Source of the DNA: Paramoeba atlantica
Lineage: Eukaryota > Discosea
Direction: 5' to 3'
Assembly (NCBI GenBank): GCA_977017575.1
Contig: CDRNVI010000006.1
Span: 216,444 to 280,443 of the forward strand
Length of the DNA stretch: 64,000 nt
Of the stretch, positions 19,766 to 29,860 are shown one piece after another. Position 1 is the first letter of the stretch. Every line of letters begins with the position of its first letter. The notes under the pieces are model-generated. The model saw nothing but the letters and a program-made list of their open reading frames with translations. It was not told where the DNA came from and searched no databases. Position numbers and translations under genes: made by a program.

Positions 19766-20797
19766 ATGCCCCCCCCTTCCCCCGTCCCCCCCTTCTACCA
19801 CGCCCTCCTCGCCGCGGACAACCCCTCCCCCCTCTCCCTCGCCCTCCGCACCGCCGCCTCCCTCCTCCTCCTCCTCGCAACCCTCACCATCTGGGCCGCC
19901 GCCTGGCTCGTCTCCCTCCCCGTCTACGGCCTGGCCTACCCCGTGCTCCCCACCCCCCGCCGCCGCCGCCTCCTCTCCGCCATCTTCCGCTTCTTTAACG
20001 TTAAACTGCTCATCGCGCTCTGCGCCGGGTGGCTGTGGCGCATCCACGTCCTCGAGGACCGCTGCTTCCCCCGGCTGCCGAGGAGGGCCCGGGTGATCTA
20101 CTTGGTGAACCACGCCTCCAACGCGGACCCCTGGGTCGCGGCCCGGGTGCTGTGGGAGAGCGGGGGGGTGGACTGCCGCTGGGTCGCGAAGGCCTCGCTG
20201 TTCCGGATCCCGTTCGCGGGGTGGTGCATGCGGATGGCGGGGGATATTGCGGTCCACTTTACGGCGGAGAAAGGGGGCTGGGGGACGAAACGGGGGAGTG
20301 TGTCCCGGATGATGCGGTATTGTGGGGAGTTGTTGGAGGAGCGTGTCCCGATTGGGGTGTTTCCGGAAGGGGGACGGAGTCGGGTGGGGGAGGAGGGGCC
20401 GTTGCTGCCGTTTAAGCTGGGGTTTTTTGATTTGGCGATAAAGAAGTCGGCGAGCGCGACAACGGAGCAGGATGTGGTGTGGCTGGTTCCGGTGGTGTTG
20501 GTGAACACGCACATGGCATGGAAACCGGGCGATTGGAAAGTGGCCAGCAGTGATATTTATGTCACACTGGGTGACCCCTTTCCTGTGTCGGAGGAAAATG
20601 TAAACTATTGTGTGGAAAAACTATCCATAGAAGGTGATGTAGCGCCGTTAACTGAACAGCTGACGGTAAGGAGAACGGAAGCACTCGCTAGTCACATGCA
20701 GGATACTTTTTCGAGAATACGAAAGAAGATGCACTCCCAGTTACGCGTATCCAAAGGGACCAGGATACGGCCTAGTAAAAAGATACATGCAAACTGA
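19766..20797 (+). CDS. 1-acyl-sn-glycerol-3-phosphate acyltransferase-like (LPAAT) protein
   Basis: 343 residues from the first ATG (19766). An N-terminal membrane region (SLLLLLATLTIWAAAWLVSLPVYGLAY, about 28-55) leads into the PlsC domain with the HX4D catalytic motif NHASNAD (about 115) and the GVFPEGGRSR substrate-binding motif (about 195-205). The family moves an acyl group onto lysophosphatidate to make phosphatidate, at ER or mitochondrial membranes. Base use is striking: codons end mostly in C up to about 20,050 and mostly in G from there to about 20,450, while neighbours are AT-rich. The 100 bp before the ATG is almost pure pyrimidine. Confidence 0.87.
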   Translation: MPPPSPVPPFYHALLAADNPSPLSLALRTAASLLLLLATLTIWAAAWLVSLPVYGLAYPVLPTPRRRRLLSAIFRFFNVKLLIALCAGWLWRIHVLEDRCFPRLPRRARVIYLVNHASNADPWVAARVLWESGGVDCRWVAKASLFRIPFAGWCMRMAGDIAVHFTAEKGGWGTKRGSVSRMMRYCGELLEERVPIGVFPEGGRSRVGEEGPLLPFKLGFFDLAIKKSASATTEQDVVWLVPVVLVNTHMAWKPGDWKVASSDIYVTLGDPFPVSEENVNYCVEKLSIEGDVAPLTEQLTVRRTEALASHMQDTFSRIRKKMHSQLRVSKGTRIRPSKKIHAN

Positions 20798-21054
20798 CAG
20801 TAAAAGGTGATATTCTACTTTTTTGTAGTAAAAACCATTAGTACGTTTTATGTAAATGTAATTTGTAAATAGCTTTACGAAATCTAATACAGTGGTGTTA
20901 CGTAGGTAGTAAATCCAGCAGCAAACGCAATATAGTAAGTGACAAAAGTTCAACTAAAAAAGTAGAAATTCAGATAACAGAGTCTTCGAAAGCTGAATAG
21001 TGGATCAGATTTAGCCCATCATACTAAACTTTTACAAATTTATCTGCATCAACC
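20798..21054. other. Intergenic, no gene seen
   Basis: AT-rich spacer between two + strand genes without recognisable repeats. Confidence 0.35.
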
Positions 21055-21849
21055 ATGAGTACACAAAACGTTTCTGAAAAGAATCAAAAGGACAAGATGA
21101 AAATCGACGAGAGACATCATGCAACAACATCATCTACGGTAAGAAGCATCAACCTTCCCCGCGCCCCAGGTGTTTCCCTGACATTAACTCGCAAAGGTAT
21201 TAGACACGTGATGCTTCTTGACTTTGACAATGTCCCCGATTTCTTTCGAAGATGCGATCACGCGGCACAGGAGCTCTGTGGTGGTGACAATCCGCTGCCG
21301 TTCCTTCTTCCACCTGGGACATTTATTTGGTGTTTCAACAATGTACGTCTCAGGTTATACGATTTTACAGTGGGTAGTACGTGTTTTTACGACCTATTGC
21401 GCCATCATGATGTAGAATTCGACATGCCTGCGGCTATGCAGAAGAATTCCGCCGACACAGCTTTGGCTCTCTGTGTGGGTAAACTCGGGGCCATATGTCC
21501 AAAGGGCGTACCGTTCACCGTTATTAGCGAAGATCGTAGTTTTGACGAATTGGTTCGAAGAAAGGGGAAAAGTCGTAATATGGTGCGCTTCACGCGATAT
21601 CTCTCTTTGGAGGAACACAAAAACACACACCTCGACTTCTTTGCACAGTTGTACCAGAGACTTGTAGGGAAGCCAACCTCAGAAGCTAAGCGATACACGG
21701 AATATCCTTATTGTTACGTAAATTATGATTCTAGGGATAGCGTCAACGCCCAGGTCCGACACGCAGTGACTCAAATACATCCTTCTAAATATTCGCGACA
21801 CGTAACGCAGGATCTAAGCCAAAAGAAACCAAATTTAATGCATTTTTAG
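21055..21849 (+). CDS. NYN-domain (PIN-like) putative nuclease
   Basis: 264 residues. The acidic motifs of a NYN/PIN-like fold are visible: VMLLDFDNVPDFF (about 52-64), KNSADTALALCVGKL (about 130-145) and VISEDRSFDELV (about 158-170). These are the usual three sites that hold the catalytic metal in NYN ribonucleases. No other domain or membrane segment is present; the N-terminal 45 residues are charged and probably disordered. RNA cleavage is inferred from the fold only, and the substrate is unknown. Confidence 0.75.
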   Translation: MSTQNVSEKNQKDKMKIDERHHATTSSTVRSINLPRAPGVSLTLTRKGIRHVMLLDFDNVPDFFRRCDHAAQELCGGDNPLPFLLPPGTFIWCFNNVRLRLYDFTVGSTCFYDLLRHHDVEFDMPAAMQKNSADTALALCVGKLGAICPKGVPFTVISEDRSFDELVRRKGKSRNMVRFTRYLSLEEHKNTHLDFFAQLYQRLVGKPTSEAKRYTEYPYCYVNYDSRDSVNAQVRHAVTQIHPSKYSRHVTQDLSQKKPNLMHF

Positions 21850-22092
21850 GTCAAGCTGCTTTTGGGTCGCTTCAGTATGAGATGCGTGCCTGCATGTTTA
21901 CACAATTTATTCACAAGCCGCGTACAGTTTTGCGCGCTTTTTAGTATAACTTCCCTTATCAAAAAAGTGAAATGTTCAATCTCTCATATACAAGCCCTAT
22001 TTTTTTCGGTCTTTTCCAGAAAACAAAGGTTTCTTTAGCTAGTTTCACCAACTTTGCAATTTAATAACAGGGCAAAGTTATTGCCCTTCCTA

Positions 22093-23232
22093 ATGAAATT
22101 TAAGGCAACACTTCACAACGCTCGCGCATTATATGCAGCATGTGATTCGCTACGAAAAATTAGCAAAACTGCAATACTACGTCTAAACTCTGCACGAATT
22201 CGACTCGTCGTCAAAGGATCTGGCACAGACGAAGCCACCTCAAAAAGTTCCCCGAATGCCCAAGTCTGGGTCTCGATTCCCACCGCGTCCATCTTTCAGC
22301 TCTTTCACATCAAATCAAAGCTCCACAATGACATCTACTGTGAAGTCAGCCTTGCGGACCTGATGTTAGCCCTTCGCCAAGGCTGCGAAGCCGAAGACAC
22401 CTCTTCACCCTCTTCCCACCTCCCCACCTCAACCCCCGTTACGCTACGCCTTACCAAGGATGGCACCCAGCCCACACTGAACCTCTCGCTGGCCATGAAA
22501 CGAGGCGCCGCACGACGTCTTAACCCCAACCCCGCGGACCCCAGGGGTTCGGGACTCGGTCCCTCCCACTGTGAGCCCACCCTTGATGGGGATATCACAC
22601 ACAGTGTCCCGGTGCGGGTTCTCGCAGAGGGGGAGGTCTCGGATACACGGCTGCCTACGCTGGACAGCTGTGTGTTCGCGCTACACCCCCCTCCGCCCTC
22701 CACGCTCTACGGGTTCTTTGACTCCTCCCACCGTGCGGTGGGCCACACGACAAAGTCCAATGCCACACAAAGGTGGTACTCCATGGGTACCACCCCGCAA
22801 GCCATCGCAGAGGATTGTATGCTGTACGTGAGCAAATCAAGGCAGGCTTCCCTTTCACGGGCAAAAATGAGGCTTGTGGTGTGCAGGGATACACATAAAA
22901 TACAATGTACCTTCTCGGATTTACCGGTCGTCGATACGGCAGCGTTTCTACAGGAAAATGCGGAGGCGCCCGTCGTGGAGAGTGATGAACCTCGTAATAC
23001 ACGTCGAGATACAAGTGTGGATGAGGAAAATGAGAAGGCGGAGGAGACATTGGCCTATGCACTATGCACGAAAACGTTTTCCAACATTTTACGCTCCATA
23101 GATAAGCTGAAGTATATTCGAGTAAAGCGAACTTTGTTTCATTGTCCAAGGGATACGGGTCTTGTTGTCTCCACGTTGTGTTCCGAGGACGTCACGTTCT
23201 TGTATTACTTGCCCACTCACACTAGTGAATAG
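22093..23232 (+). CDS. HUS1: Checkpoint clamp subunit HUS1-like
   Basis: 379 residues from the first ATG (22093). The start MKFKATLHNARALYAACDSL and the following KTAILRLNSARIRLVVKG match the first sliding-clamp repeat of HUS1. VWVSIPTASIFQLFHIKSKLHNDIYCEVSLADLMLALRQG (read in pieces) aligns with the strand and helix that follow in HUS1. The C-terminus VVSTLCSEDVTFLYYLPT fits the last strands. HUS1 forms the 9-1-1 DNA damage clamp with RAD9 and RAD1. The middle (about 100-250) is proline-rich, GC-rich and longer than usual, an insertion in the interdomain region. Overall similarity is modest, so RAD1-like identity is not fully excluded. Confidence 0.75.
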   Translation: MKFKATLHNARALYAACDSLRKISKTAILRLNSARIRLVVKGSGTDEATSKSSPNAQVWVSIPTASIFQLFHIKSKLHNDIYCEVSLADLMLALRQGCEAEDTSSPSSHLPTSTPVTLRLTKDGTQPTLNLSLAMKRGAARRLNPNPADPRGSGLGPSHCEPTLDGDITHSVPVRVLAEGEVSDTRLPTLDSCVFALHPPPPSTLYGFFDSSHRAVGHTTKSNATQRWYSMGTTPQAIAEDCMLYVSKSRQASLSRAKMRLVVCRDTHKIQCTFSDLPVVDTAAFLQENAEAPVVESDEPRNTRRDTSVDEENEKAEETLAYALCTKTFSNILRSIDKLKYIRVKRTLFHCPRDTGLVVSTLCSEDVTFLYYLPTHTSE

Positions 23233-23373
23233 GTGCCTTGCTTCGGATAGTTTGATCACTTTTTTCTTTGTCATTATTCTGAACCTGTAAAATCAAAAAT
23301 CCATGAAACTAAAAACAAACTCATATACCTAAACCAATATATTTTTTTCAGTATTTTCTCCCACCCGAGTTCA

Positions 23374-24930
23374 ATGCGTCGCACCGCCTATCTTGGCTTC
23401 CTCTCCCCTTTCTCCTCACGCACCTACCCCACCCCTTCCTCCCCAACCCCCCCAACCCCTACCCAACCCCTCCAACACCCCATCCCCCCACCCCCACCAC
23501 ACAACCCCCCATGCCCCTGTTCCTCCTGCAACACCGGGGTTAAAAATACCCCCCCTTCCCTTCAACCCCCCTCCGGCACATCTCGCTCTCCTCCCCCCCC
23601 AACCACCACGACAACCAACAGCAACGTCCTCTCCACACGCTCCCCCCTCCCGGGGGGGCTGACCCTACGCTACGCCTCGAGCGGGGCCCGAGCCGGTCCT
23701 CTCGCCCCTCTGCCCTCGGGCCCCTCCCCCCTCCCCTCGGTACTCTACGCCCACAGTGCCGCGGCCTTCGCCCGGCCCGGGGAGGCAGCGGGAGCGGGAG
23801 GGGGTCGATTCGGGGAGGCGTTCAACCGAGGGGGAGGGGGAGGGGGAGGGGGGGGCTTCCAGCGTCGTGGAGGCTTTAGTGGCGCCTTTGACCGGAGTGG
23901 GGGTGGTGGGGGGAGTGAGGGGTATAATGAGAACACTAGCCGAGGTCAAGGGTACGGTTCGCCCCCGTACCGAGGAGGGGGGGGAATGGGACGTGGTCGA
24001 GGAGGGTTTATGGGAGGCTCTGCTCGGGGAGGGTTTCAAGGTGGAGCTGCGGGATATGGTCGTGGGGGATCGGTGGGGGAGGAAGGTGGTCCGTCGGGTA
24101 CGGAGGGGCAGGAGGGGGAAGGGGGGAAGTCGTACAACCCGTTTAAGTCGGATGGGATGCTTTTAATGCAGATTATGTCTCACTTTCCGGTCAAGGAGGG
24201 TGTGATTACACCGATGCAGGTGCCAAAGCTCATGGCAGCGTTGCCCGAGGAGGCCCAGGAGGCGTGTGGTGAGAAAGGGGGGCTGCTTAAATTTCTAAAA
24301 GACCGGCAACAGCTGTTTGTGGTCAAGCAGGCCTCAATGGAGGAGGGGGAGAACACCGGCACCGCGTACTACGCGGTCCCGACCTCTGTGGCGGCTAAGA
24401 TTGCCAAGCAGAAGGCGACGCAGGTTGGGGAGCTACGTGAGGCCCGGCAAGCGATGAAGGAGGCGAAGCGAAGTGAGGGCCCATCGGATGGCTTTTCCAG
24501 AGGAGGTCGAGGCGGACCCTCGCGTGGGGGATTCGGCAGGGCTGGGGGATTTGGTCGTGGAGGATTCAGCCGTGGTGGTGGTGGTGGCGGAGGGTATGGC
24601 CGTGGTGGGGGAGGGGGCGGATTCAACCGTGAGGGGGGTGGGGGCGGATTCAACCGTGAGGGGGGTGGGGGCGGATTCAACCGTGAGGGGGGTGGGGGCG
24701 GATTCAACCGTGAGGGGGGTGGGGGCGGATTCAACCGTGAGGGGGGTGGGGGATTCAACCGTGGAGGAGGGGGAGGAGGATTCAGCCGCGGTGGGGGAGG
24801 CGGATTTAGCCGTGGAGGTTACGGCCCGCCCGCTGGTCGAGGGGGTGGTGGGTTTCAGAGAGCAGACCCGGGCAACGAAGGTGGGGGTCGGTTTAGTGGG
24901 GGTGGCGGACGGTTTGCGAATTTTAAGTAA
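23374..24930 (+). CDS. RGG/glycine-rich protein, probably mitochondrial RNA-binding
   Basis: 518 residues. The N-terminus (MRRTAYLGFLSPFSSRTYP) looks like a mitochondrial presequence. A proline-rich low-complexity part follows, then RGG-type glycine repeats (about 130-250), one compact domain (about 255-365; YNPFKSDGMLLMQIMSHFP, LLKFLKDRQQLFVVKQ) and a second RGG region. The compact domain has the helix-helix-strand rhythm of a small winged-helix; I do not recognise the family. Near the end five to six nearly identical 27-30-bp units encode GGGGGFNRE (24610-24765), a coding minisatellite likely to vary in copy number. Codons switch from C-rich to G-rich near 23,760. RGG proteins of kinetoplastid mitochondria act in RNA editing; that role here is inference. 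Confidence 0.7.
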   Translation: MRRTAYLGFLSPFSSRTYPTPSSPTPPTPTQPLQHPIPPPPPHNPPCPCSSCNTGVKNTPPSLQPPSGTSRSPPPPTTTTTNSNVLSTRSPLPGGLTLRYASSGARAGPLAPLPSGPSPLPSVLYAHSAAAFARPGEAAGAGGGRFGEAFNRGGGGGGGGGFQRRGGFSGAFDRSGGGGGSEGYNENTSRGQGYGSPPYRGGGGMGRGRGGFMGGSARGGFQGGAAGYGRGGSVGEEGGPSGTEGQEGEGGKSYNPFKSDGMLLMQIMSHFPVKEGVITPMQVPKLMAALPEEAQEACGEKGGLLKFLKDRQQLFVVKQASMEEGENTGTAYYAVPTSVAAKIAKQKATQVGELREARQAMKEAKRSEGPSDGFSRGGRGGPSRGGFGRAGGFGRGGFSRGGGGGGGYGRGGGGGGFNREGGGGGFNREGGGGGFNREGGGGGFNREGGGGGFNREGGGGFNRGGGGGGFSRGGGGGFSRGGYGPPAGRGGGGFQRADPGNEGGGRFSGGGGRFANFK

Positions 24931-25295
24931 TGAGTATAAATCGTCCCGTCAACGAAAGACATTTTTGGCTCTTCAAAGCCATTCCACTAGACTCGGATAG
25001 AATGGTTGAATTGTTACCAAAACACATGTAGCGATTCGAAGCATTACTTTGCCTACATATTTTTAACCTTATGCAGATCTTCATAATTAAGCGGCAAAGT
25101 CATTTTTATCACATCATTAGTATCTTGTCTTATGCAGGAGTTCTCATTTTGAAGTGTTTAAAAATTGCAAACGAGGACAATATGGGTGAATTTACTGCAT
25201 GGCATGTTTATTGGAACAGGACAAGAAAACGAATTATTCTACCTTTTTACTGACGGGTTACGTGAGTTTATGACGAGAGCAGGGTATCTTCTGTG
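24931..25295. other. Intergenic, no gene seen
   Basis: 365 bp, AT-rich; a short + frame at 25071-25253 has no supporting feature. Confidence 0.35.
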
Positions 25296-25736
25296 ATGCC
25301 GGTAATGAAAAGATTCGATCGCTTCCTCGTGCGCCGTACTTCGGGGGTTTTCTCGAGTCACATAAGTTTAAACAATCAGCCTACTGCAGACCCTTCCACA
25401 ACGATTCCTTCAAGCGCCATACACGCAAATACACACAACTTTTGGCGTGAGAGATTGACGTACAATGTTGGTCGCATTCAGCAGTCTTATCTACCCACTT
25501 GGGATCGACTAGCACATGTGGCAATCATGCTTGCACGTCCAATTGACCAGCAGTCGGAGCCTTATCAGATCTTTCGTCACATTATCGATGGTTGGAGAAG
25601 ATCGTTCATTCTTCAGTTAACTGGAATACGTTCCACTTTTCTCCCAGCGCTGACAGCAGGCGGGGTGAAATTACCAGATCCTGAAAAAGTAAGAAAACAA
25701 GGAAATTCCCCACATTCTGGAAACGGAATCCCATGA
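25296..25736 (+). CDS. Hypothetical protein with presequence-like N-terminus, 146 aa
   Basis: ATG at 25296. The N-terminus (MPVMKRFDRFLVRRTSGVFSSH) is basic and amphipathic, like a mitochondrial presequence. The rest (NFWRERLTYNVGRIQQSYLPTWDRLAH, then IFRHIIDGWRRSFILQLTG) is predicted helical with many aromatic residues. I know no family for it. The position within a co-directional cluster and the clean frame support a real gene. Confidence 0.55.
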   Translation: MPVMKRFDRFLVRRTSGVFSSHISLNNQPTADPSTTIPSSAIHANTHNFWRERLTYNVGRIQQSYLPTWDRLAHVAIMLARPIDQQSEPYQIFRHIIDGWRRSFILQLTGIRSTFLPALTAGGVKLPDPEKVRKQGNSPHSGNGIP

Positions 25737-26154
25737 CGCGTCGATTCAAAGTACTCTTATGAGAGGCGGCATTTTCCTGGAAAGAATTTTCCTTGAGTGA
25801 CGAACATTGAGGCTCCAACGAACAAATGTTCACGTAAGAAAATCTTTTGAATCGAATAATTCGCATTTTCACCATTTTTTCTCGTCGAATACGCATTTTT
25901 TGTCTCAGGCTGTGATATGACAACAAGAACTGAATGTTATTTAGACGGTCCTTACATTTTAAATGATTTACCGCTATCGTACGATATGGTTACCGATTTC
26001 GATTAAGTTATACTACAGAGGAAGAAAAAAAGGAAAGAAATTCATTGTACAAAGAAAGACAGTACATTGGAAAGAAAAAGAATAACAAATTAGAATGATT
26101 TTGAAAGACGTGTATTAATTCTTTTTAACGTAAATTTGTGTATTGAGACGTATT
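25737..26154. other. Intergenic, no gene seen
   Basis: 418 bp, AT-rich, between two + strand genes. No repeat recognised. Confidence 0.35.
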
Positions 26155-28230
26155 ATGTATCGTGTGTCTGGGAAGTATCTGGTATCTCTTACGGGAGCAC
26201 GGGCAGATCGTGGATTCCTTAGACCGGTCAAGCAGAACGTCGTTAGTAAAGGCGACCCAATGATTCTAGTTTTAGTGGAATCACCGAACAAGGCCCCGGC
26301 GGTGCGAAATTATTTGTCAAAGTACCTTTCCAGTCGATCAAATAACGTAGTGAACCTTCAAGTTATGGCCACAGTAGGACACTTCATGGAAAGCTGCGAT
26401 TTGGAACTCCGCGACAACTACGAAATGCAATGGAAATTGAGAAAGGACAAATTGAATATTATTCAAGGAATCATCGACGTTCTGGCACATTCTAGGATAA
26501 GAGAGGTTGTCCTTGCATCCGATCCTGATCGCGAAGGAGAGCTGATCGCGGCCCATATTCATGACATGATTCTCCCTACCAAGGTTGGAGTACCTTTTTC
26601 ACGCGCTTATTTCTATGCTATGACGGACGAAATGGTGACCAAGGGTTTTGTGGAGCGGAGGGAAAATTTCATTGATAAGAATCTTGTTGACAGTGCTTTG
26701 GCCCGTCATGCTATGGATAAAATTTTCGGATTTACAGCGAGCATTCTTTTGCAAAAAGTACATCCTAGCTGTCGGTCAATAGGAAGGGTCCAGACGCCAG
26801 CATTGCACATAGTACAAGAACGCGAAAACGAAATCCGTAAATTTCAACAGAGGGGAGCTCTTGTGAAGTACGATGTATATCCTGTTCTACGTAATAACTC
26901 CTCTCATGAAGACCTCTTTGGCGCATTCGACGCAAAAACAGCAGGTCTAACTACGGATCAAAATTTATGCGAGGAACGCGTAACAGAACTTCTAAAAAAG
27001 TGGAAAGGTCACTGCGGAAAAGTAAAAGTACAGATCAATAAGAAGACTGTCTCACCTCCACATCCATTTACAATGGCAACGCTCCTTATTGAGGCCGGAA
27101 AACAATTCTGCATGAGAGGTGACCAAGTAAGTCAGATAACACAGAAATTGTTTACTGAAGGACTCATCACCTACCCGCGCACCGATTCAGAACGTCTGTC
27201 TGAAGAGTTTGAAAACTCTCTGCTGAGCTATGTTTCTCAGACCTATGGAAAATCCTTGGTAGGCGTTGGAAGAAAATCTCGCAAGAAGGACACTTCAAAT
27301 GCGGAAGGGGCACACGAAGCGATACGTCCTACAGATCTGACAAAGACTCCTAGAACAATGTCTCTTACGGGGGGTGCGATGATGCTTTATACGCTTATCT
27401 ATCAACGAACTATTGCAAGCCGTATGGCCTCACTTGTGCAAAACGTAGCAGAAGCTAACGTCGTGTTTTCAGCTGCGTCAGAGGGTCGCGATCGGGCAGT
27501 GGTTACTGTGTCGTCGGCCTATATTTCCAGCCCTGGATATCGTCTGGCGTTCACGACCCCTGGATTGTCTTTCGACGAAAAGTCCTCTGCGGAAGTGCAG
27601 AATCGGTCACTCTATGATACCATAACAGCGATGCCAGACTCAACGGTGACTTTACATGACATTCGGGTCGCGACACATCGTGAGGCAAAGCCGCAGAGGT
27701 TGACCGAAGGAACGTTGATAAAGGCTCTCAAAGACGCAGGTATCGGTCGGCCTTCCACATACCCGACTACTATGGTGACACTGCGAGAGCGCGGCTATGT
27801 GTCCCACCTACGTGATCAAAAGTTACAACTCGCACCGCAAGGCGAAATGGCGGCATATTTCGCTAAAAAACATTTCCAGTCTTTCGTCGATACAGGGTAT
27901 ACATCTGGGATGGAAAAAATGTTAAATACTATGGCCAACGGAGGCACACTGCGCCATATGGTCGTTGCTCAATTCTGGAAAGAGTTTGATCAATGCGTAT
28001 CAAAGTCGCAAGCCGTTTCTTCTTCTGCGCATGGTGAAGTGTACGGAAAAGCACGCACACTTTACGAGGCGACGGAAATGTACTGCCCGAGAAAAGAATC
28101 TAAATCGGAGTCTCACGTTAGATATCCGAATTATAAAAAGCCTGGAGCCCGTCTTATCCATCCCCTCAAACTGAAGAAAAGGAAGAGCCAGATTCAAAAA
28201 AGTAGACTCAAGGTAAACTTACATAATTAA
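26155..28230 (+). CDS. Bacterial-type DNA topoisomerase IA, probably organellar
   Basis: 691 residues from the first ATG (26155). The N-terminal ~35 residues are basic and lack homology, like a presequence. Then comes the TOPRIM domain: ILVLVESPNKAPAVRNYL with its glutamate (about 43) and ASDPDREGELIAAHI with the DxD metal motif (about 122). The active-site tyrosine lies in GLITYPRTDSERL (about 339). SIGRVQTPALHIV and EGAHEAIRPTD are also signature stretches of bacterial TopA. The zinc-finger tail of bacterial TopA is absent. Trypanosomes have such an enzyme in the mitochondrion (TopIAmt), where it resolves kinetoplast DNA replication intermediates; plastid or mitochondrial forms exist elsewhere. 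Relaxing negative supercoils is the known activity. Confidence 0.93.
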   Translation: MYRVSGKYLVSLTGARADRGFLRPVKQNVVSKGDPMILVLVESPNKAPAVRNYLSKYLSSRSNNVVNLQVMATVGHFMESCDLELRDNYEMQWKLRKDKLNIIQGIIDVLAHSRIREVVLASDPDREGELIAAHIHDMILPTKVGVPFSRAYFYAMTDEMVTKGFVERRENFIDKNLVDSALARHAMDKIFGFTASILLQKVHPSCRSIGRVQTPALHIVQERENEIRKFQQRGALVKYDVYPVLRNNSSHEDLFGAFDAKTAGLTTDQNLCEERVTELLKKWKGHCGKVKVQINKKTVSPPHPFTMATLLIEAGKQFCMRGDQVSQITQKLFTEGLITYPRTDSERLSEEFENSLLSYVSQTYGKSLVGVGRKSRKKDTSNAEGAHEAIRPTDLTKTPRTMSLTGGAMMLYTLIYQRTIASRMASLVQNVAEANVVFSAASEGRDRAVVTVSSAYISSPGYRLAFTTPGLSFDEKSSAEVQNRSLYDTITAMPDSTVTLHDIRVATHREAKPQRLTEGTLIKALKDAGIGRPSTYPTTMVTLRERGYVSHLRDQKLQLAPQGEMAAYFAKKHFQSFVDTGYTSGMEKMLNTMANGGTLRHMVVAQFWKEFDQCVSKSQAVSSSAHGEVYGKARTLYEATEMYCPRKESKSESHVRYPNYKKPGARLIHPLKLKKRKSQIQKSRLKVNLHN

Positions 28231-28873
28231 TTCGCAAACGATTACAAAAGGAAATGCTAAACTATATAAATGCATCTCGAGCTAAAAAAGTGCATGTGAG
28301 CTAAAAAAGTGATCATGTGCTCACGAGAGATTCGGCTGGCAATAGAAGTATTGTGCCTCAAAATGCCATCTAGTAGGATCCCAGTGAAGTTTCAAATTCT
28401 TTAAAACTGACAAAAACTTGTTAATTTTTGCATTCACCTCTTCACATTGTAATACACTGAATGCGTGCTTACTTAGTTGTCAGTAGTTATTGTTGGTCAA
28501 TTTCAATCTCTAATACTCGCCTTGATGTATAACTGGCTATGAATCGAATCGCTTAGAATATGTACATGTACATGTACATGTATATCTTTTTGAAGCTTGT
28601 TCTTTTTACTATTTTTATTAATAAAAAGAGGACACTCTTGTATGTTACAGGGCTCAGTGCAAGACTATGATACGTATATGGTGTGCAAATCTGCGTAATT
28701 TTAAATTACGAAGTAAACTATTTATTAGTCAATGTGTTTGGGTGTAAATTTACTCTTAATACATTCTTATCTAGATATTGGTTTCCTTTTTCCCACTACC
28801 GTCCTACAAACTCATTTCTAAGACCTTCCCCCTTTTCCTAACCCTCTTTTTACCCCCCCCCCCTGTAAGTGGC
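28231..28873. other. Intergenic; short (ATGTAC)n microsatellite
   Basis: 643 bp without a gene. (ATGTAC)4 lies at about 28559-28583. A long pyrimidine-rich run at 28780-28862 ends in GTAAG just before the TRAP alpha ATG at 28874, which would suit a trans-splice acceptor. Confidence 0.4.
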
Positions 28874-29860
28874 ATGCCCCCGCGTCTCCTTCACTTTCGT
28901 ACACTGCCCCTTTTCCTTTCCCTTCTCCTCGGGTTTTCTCCCCCGTTATCCTCACACTCTTCTCTTCTATCTGCTTCTCTCTCACTTAATCGAAGTGGTT
29001 TGAAAACCACAGCTCCATGGGTTCCGCATCTCGCGGCCTATGATGACGACGTCGAGAGGACTAGTTCAAGCTCCATGGATGAGAACAGCACAAGGAAAGG
29101 AGTTGAAAACAGCGAGGGTAGTGAAGAGGATGTGAAGCAAATGGAAGAGAGTAGACAGCTGGAGACTCAAGAAGAGGAAGAAGACGAGGAGGAGGAGGAG
29201 ATGCTGCAGTCTACGGAGTCCCAGGACATACGCTGTGCCGTGCGGGTGCCCTCCTATACCGGGAGTTCTTCGGTGGAGCTCACCGCGGGGTCTCCGATGG
29301 ATGTGGTTGTGACGGTCGCTAACCGGGCCCAACGGGACGCGTTGGCCGGAAGTTACCGGGTGGAATATGTCCTGGCGCATCTCGCTGTGGGACAGCCGGC
29401 GTTTTTTGTGCAGAATTTTACTGGTGCGCAGTACAACCGCACGGTGCGCCCCGGAGACACGATCAGTTTGCCGTATCGCCTGTTTCCCGGTGTAGATCTC
29501 GAGAACCGGGACTACAACTTCGTGCTACAAGTGTTCTATGTGGGTGAAGAGGAAACGTTTCTAGCCACTCCGTTGAATACAACCGCAACCATACTTTCTA
29601 TCTCTCGTACCTCATCACAACTCTCTCGTTTTATGATTGGTGTCTCCTTGTTGGCTGCATTACTGGTTGCTATTTTTGTTAGGTGGGTCCAACGTAGGCG
29701 GTGTCTGAAATCGCATCACGAGAAAGCGCCAGGAAGAAAGAGTTCGGTTCATGCGATTTCAGAACAGATAGACTGGGACTACATAGGACCAGAGCACAGA
29801 CAGCGCGTGCGAGCACGCTCACATACACCCAAGCCTGTTAGAAGTTCGATGCAGAACTAA
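28874..29860 (+). CDS. SSR1: Translocon-associated protein alpha subunit (TRAP alpha/SSR1)
   Basis: 328 residues from the first ATG (28874). A signal peptide (MPPRLLHFRTLPLFLSLLLG) is followed by an acidic linker (about 75-115; runs of E and D). The lumenal beta-sandwich has the family stretch SPMDVVVTVANRAQR, FFVQNFTGAQYNRTVRPG, ISLPYRLFPGVDLENRDYNFVLQVFY. One membrane segment lies at about 253-274 (IGVSLLAALLVAIFVRWV), followed by a basic cytosolic tail. This is the order in TRAP alpha, which sits beside the Sec61 channel and aids insertion of weak signal sequences. NFT and NRT are possible N-glycosylation sites, as in the animal protein. Confidence 0.88.
   Translation: MPPRLLHFRTLPLFLSLLLGFSPPLSSHSSLLSASLSLNRSGLKTTAPWVPHLAAYDDDVERTSSSSMDENSTRKGVENSEGSEEDVKQMEESRQLETQEEEEDEEEEEMLQSTESQDIRCAVRVPSYTGSSSVELTAGSPMDVVVTVANRAQRDALAGSYRVEYVLAHLAVGQPAFFVQNFTGAQYNRTVRPGDTISLPYRLFPGVDLENRDYNFVLQVFYVGEEETFLATPLNTTATILSISRTSSQLSRFMIGVSLLAALLVAIFVRWVQRRRCLKSHHEKAPGRKSSVHAISEQIDWDYIGPEHRQRVRARSHTPKPVRSSMQN

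Noticed and set aside
19691-20512. 273-codon minus-strand frame opposite the acyltransferase
   Set aside because: It is a shadow of the GC-rich gene on the + strand, with low-complexity composition and no motif.
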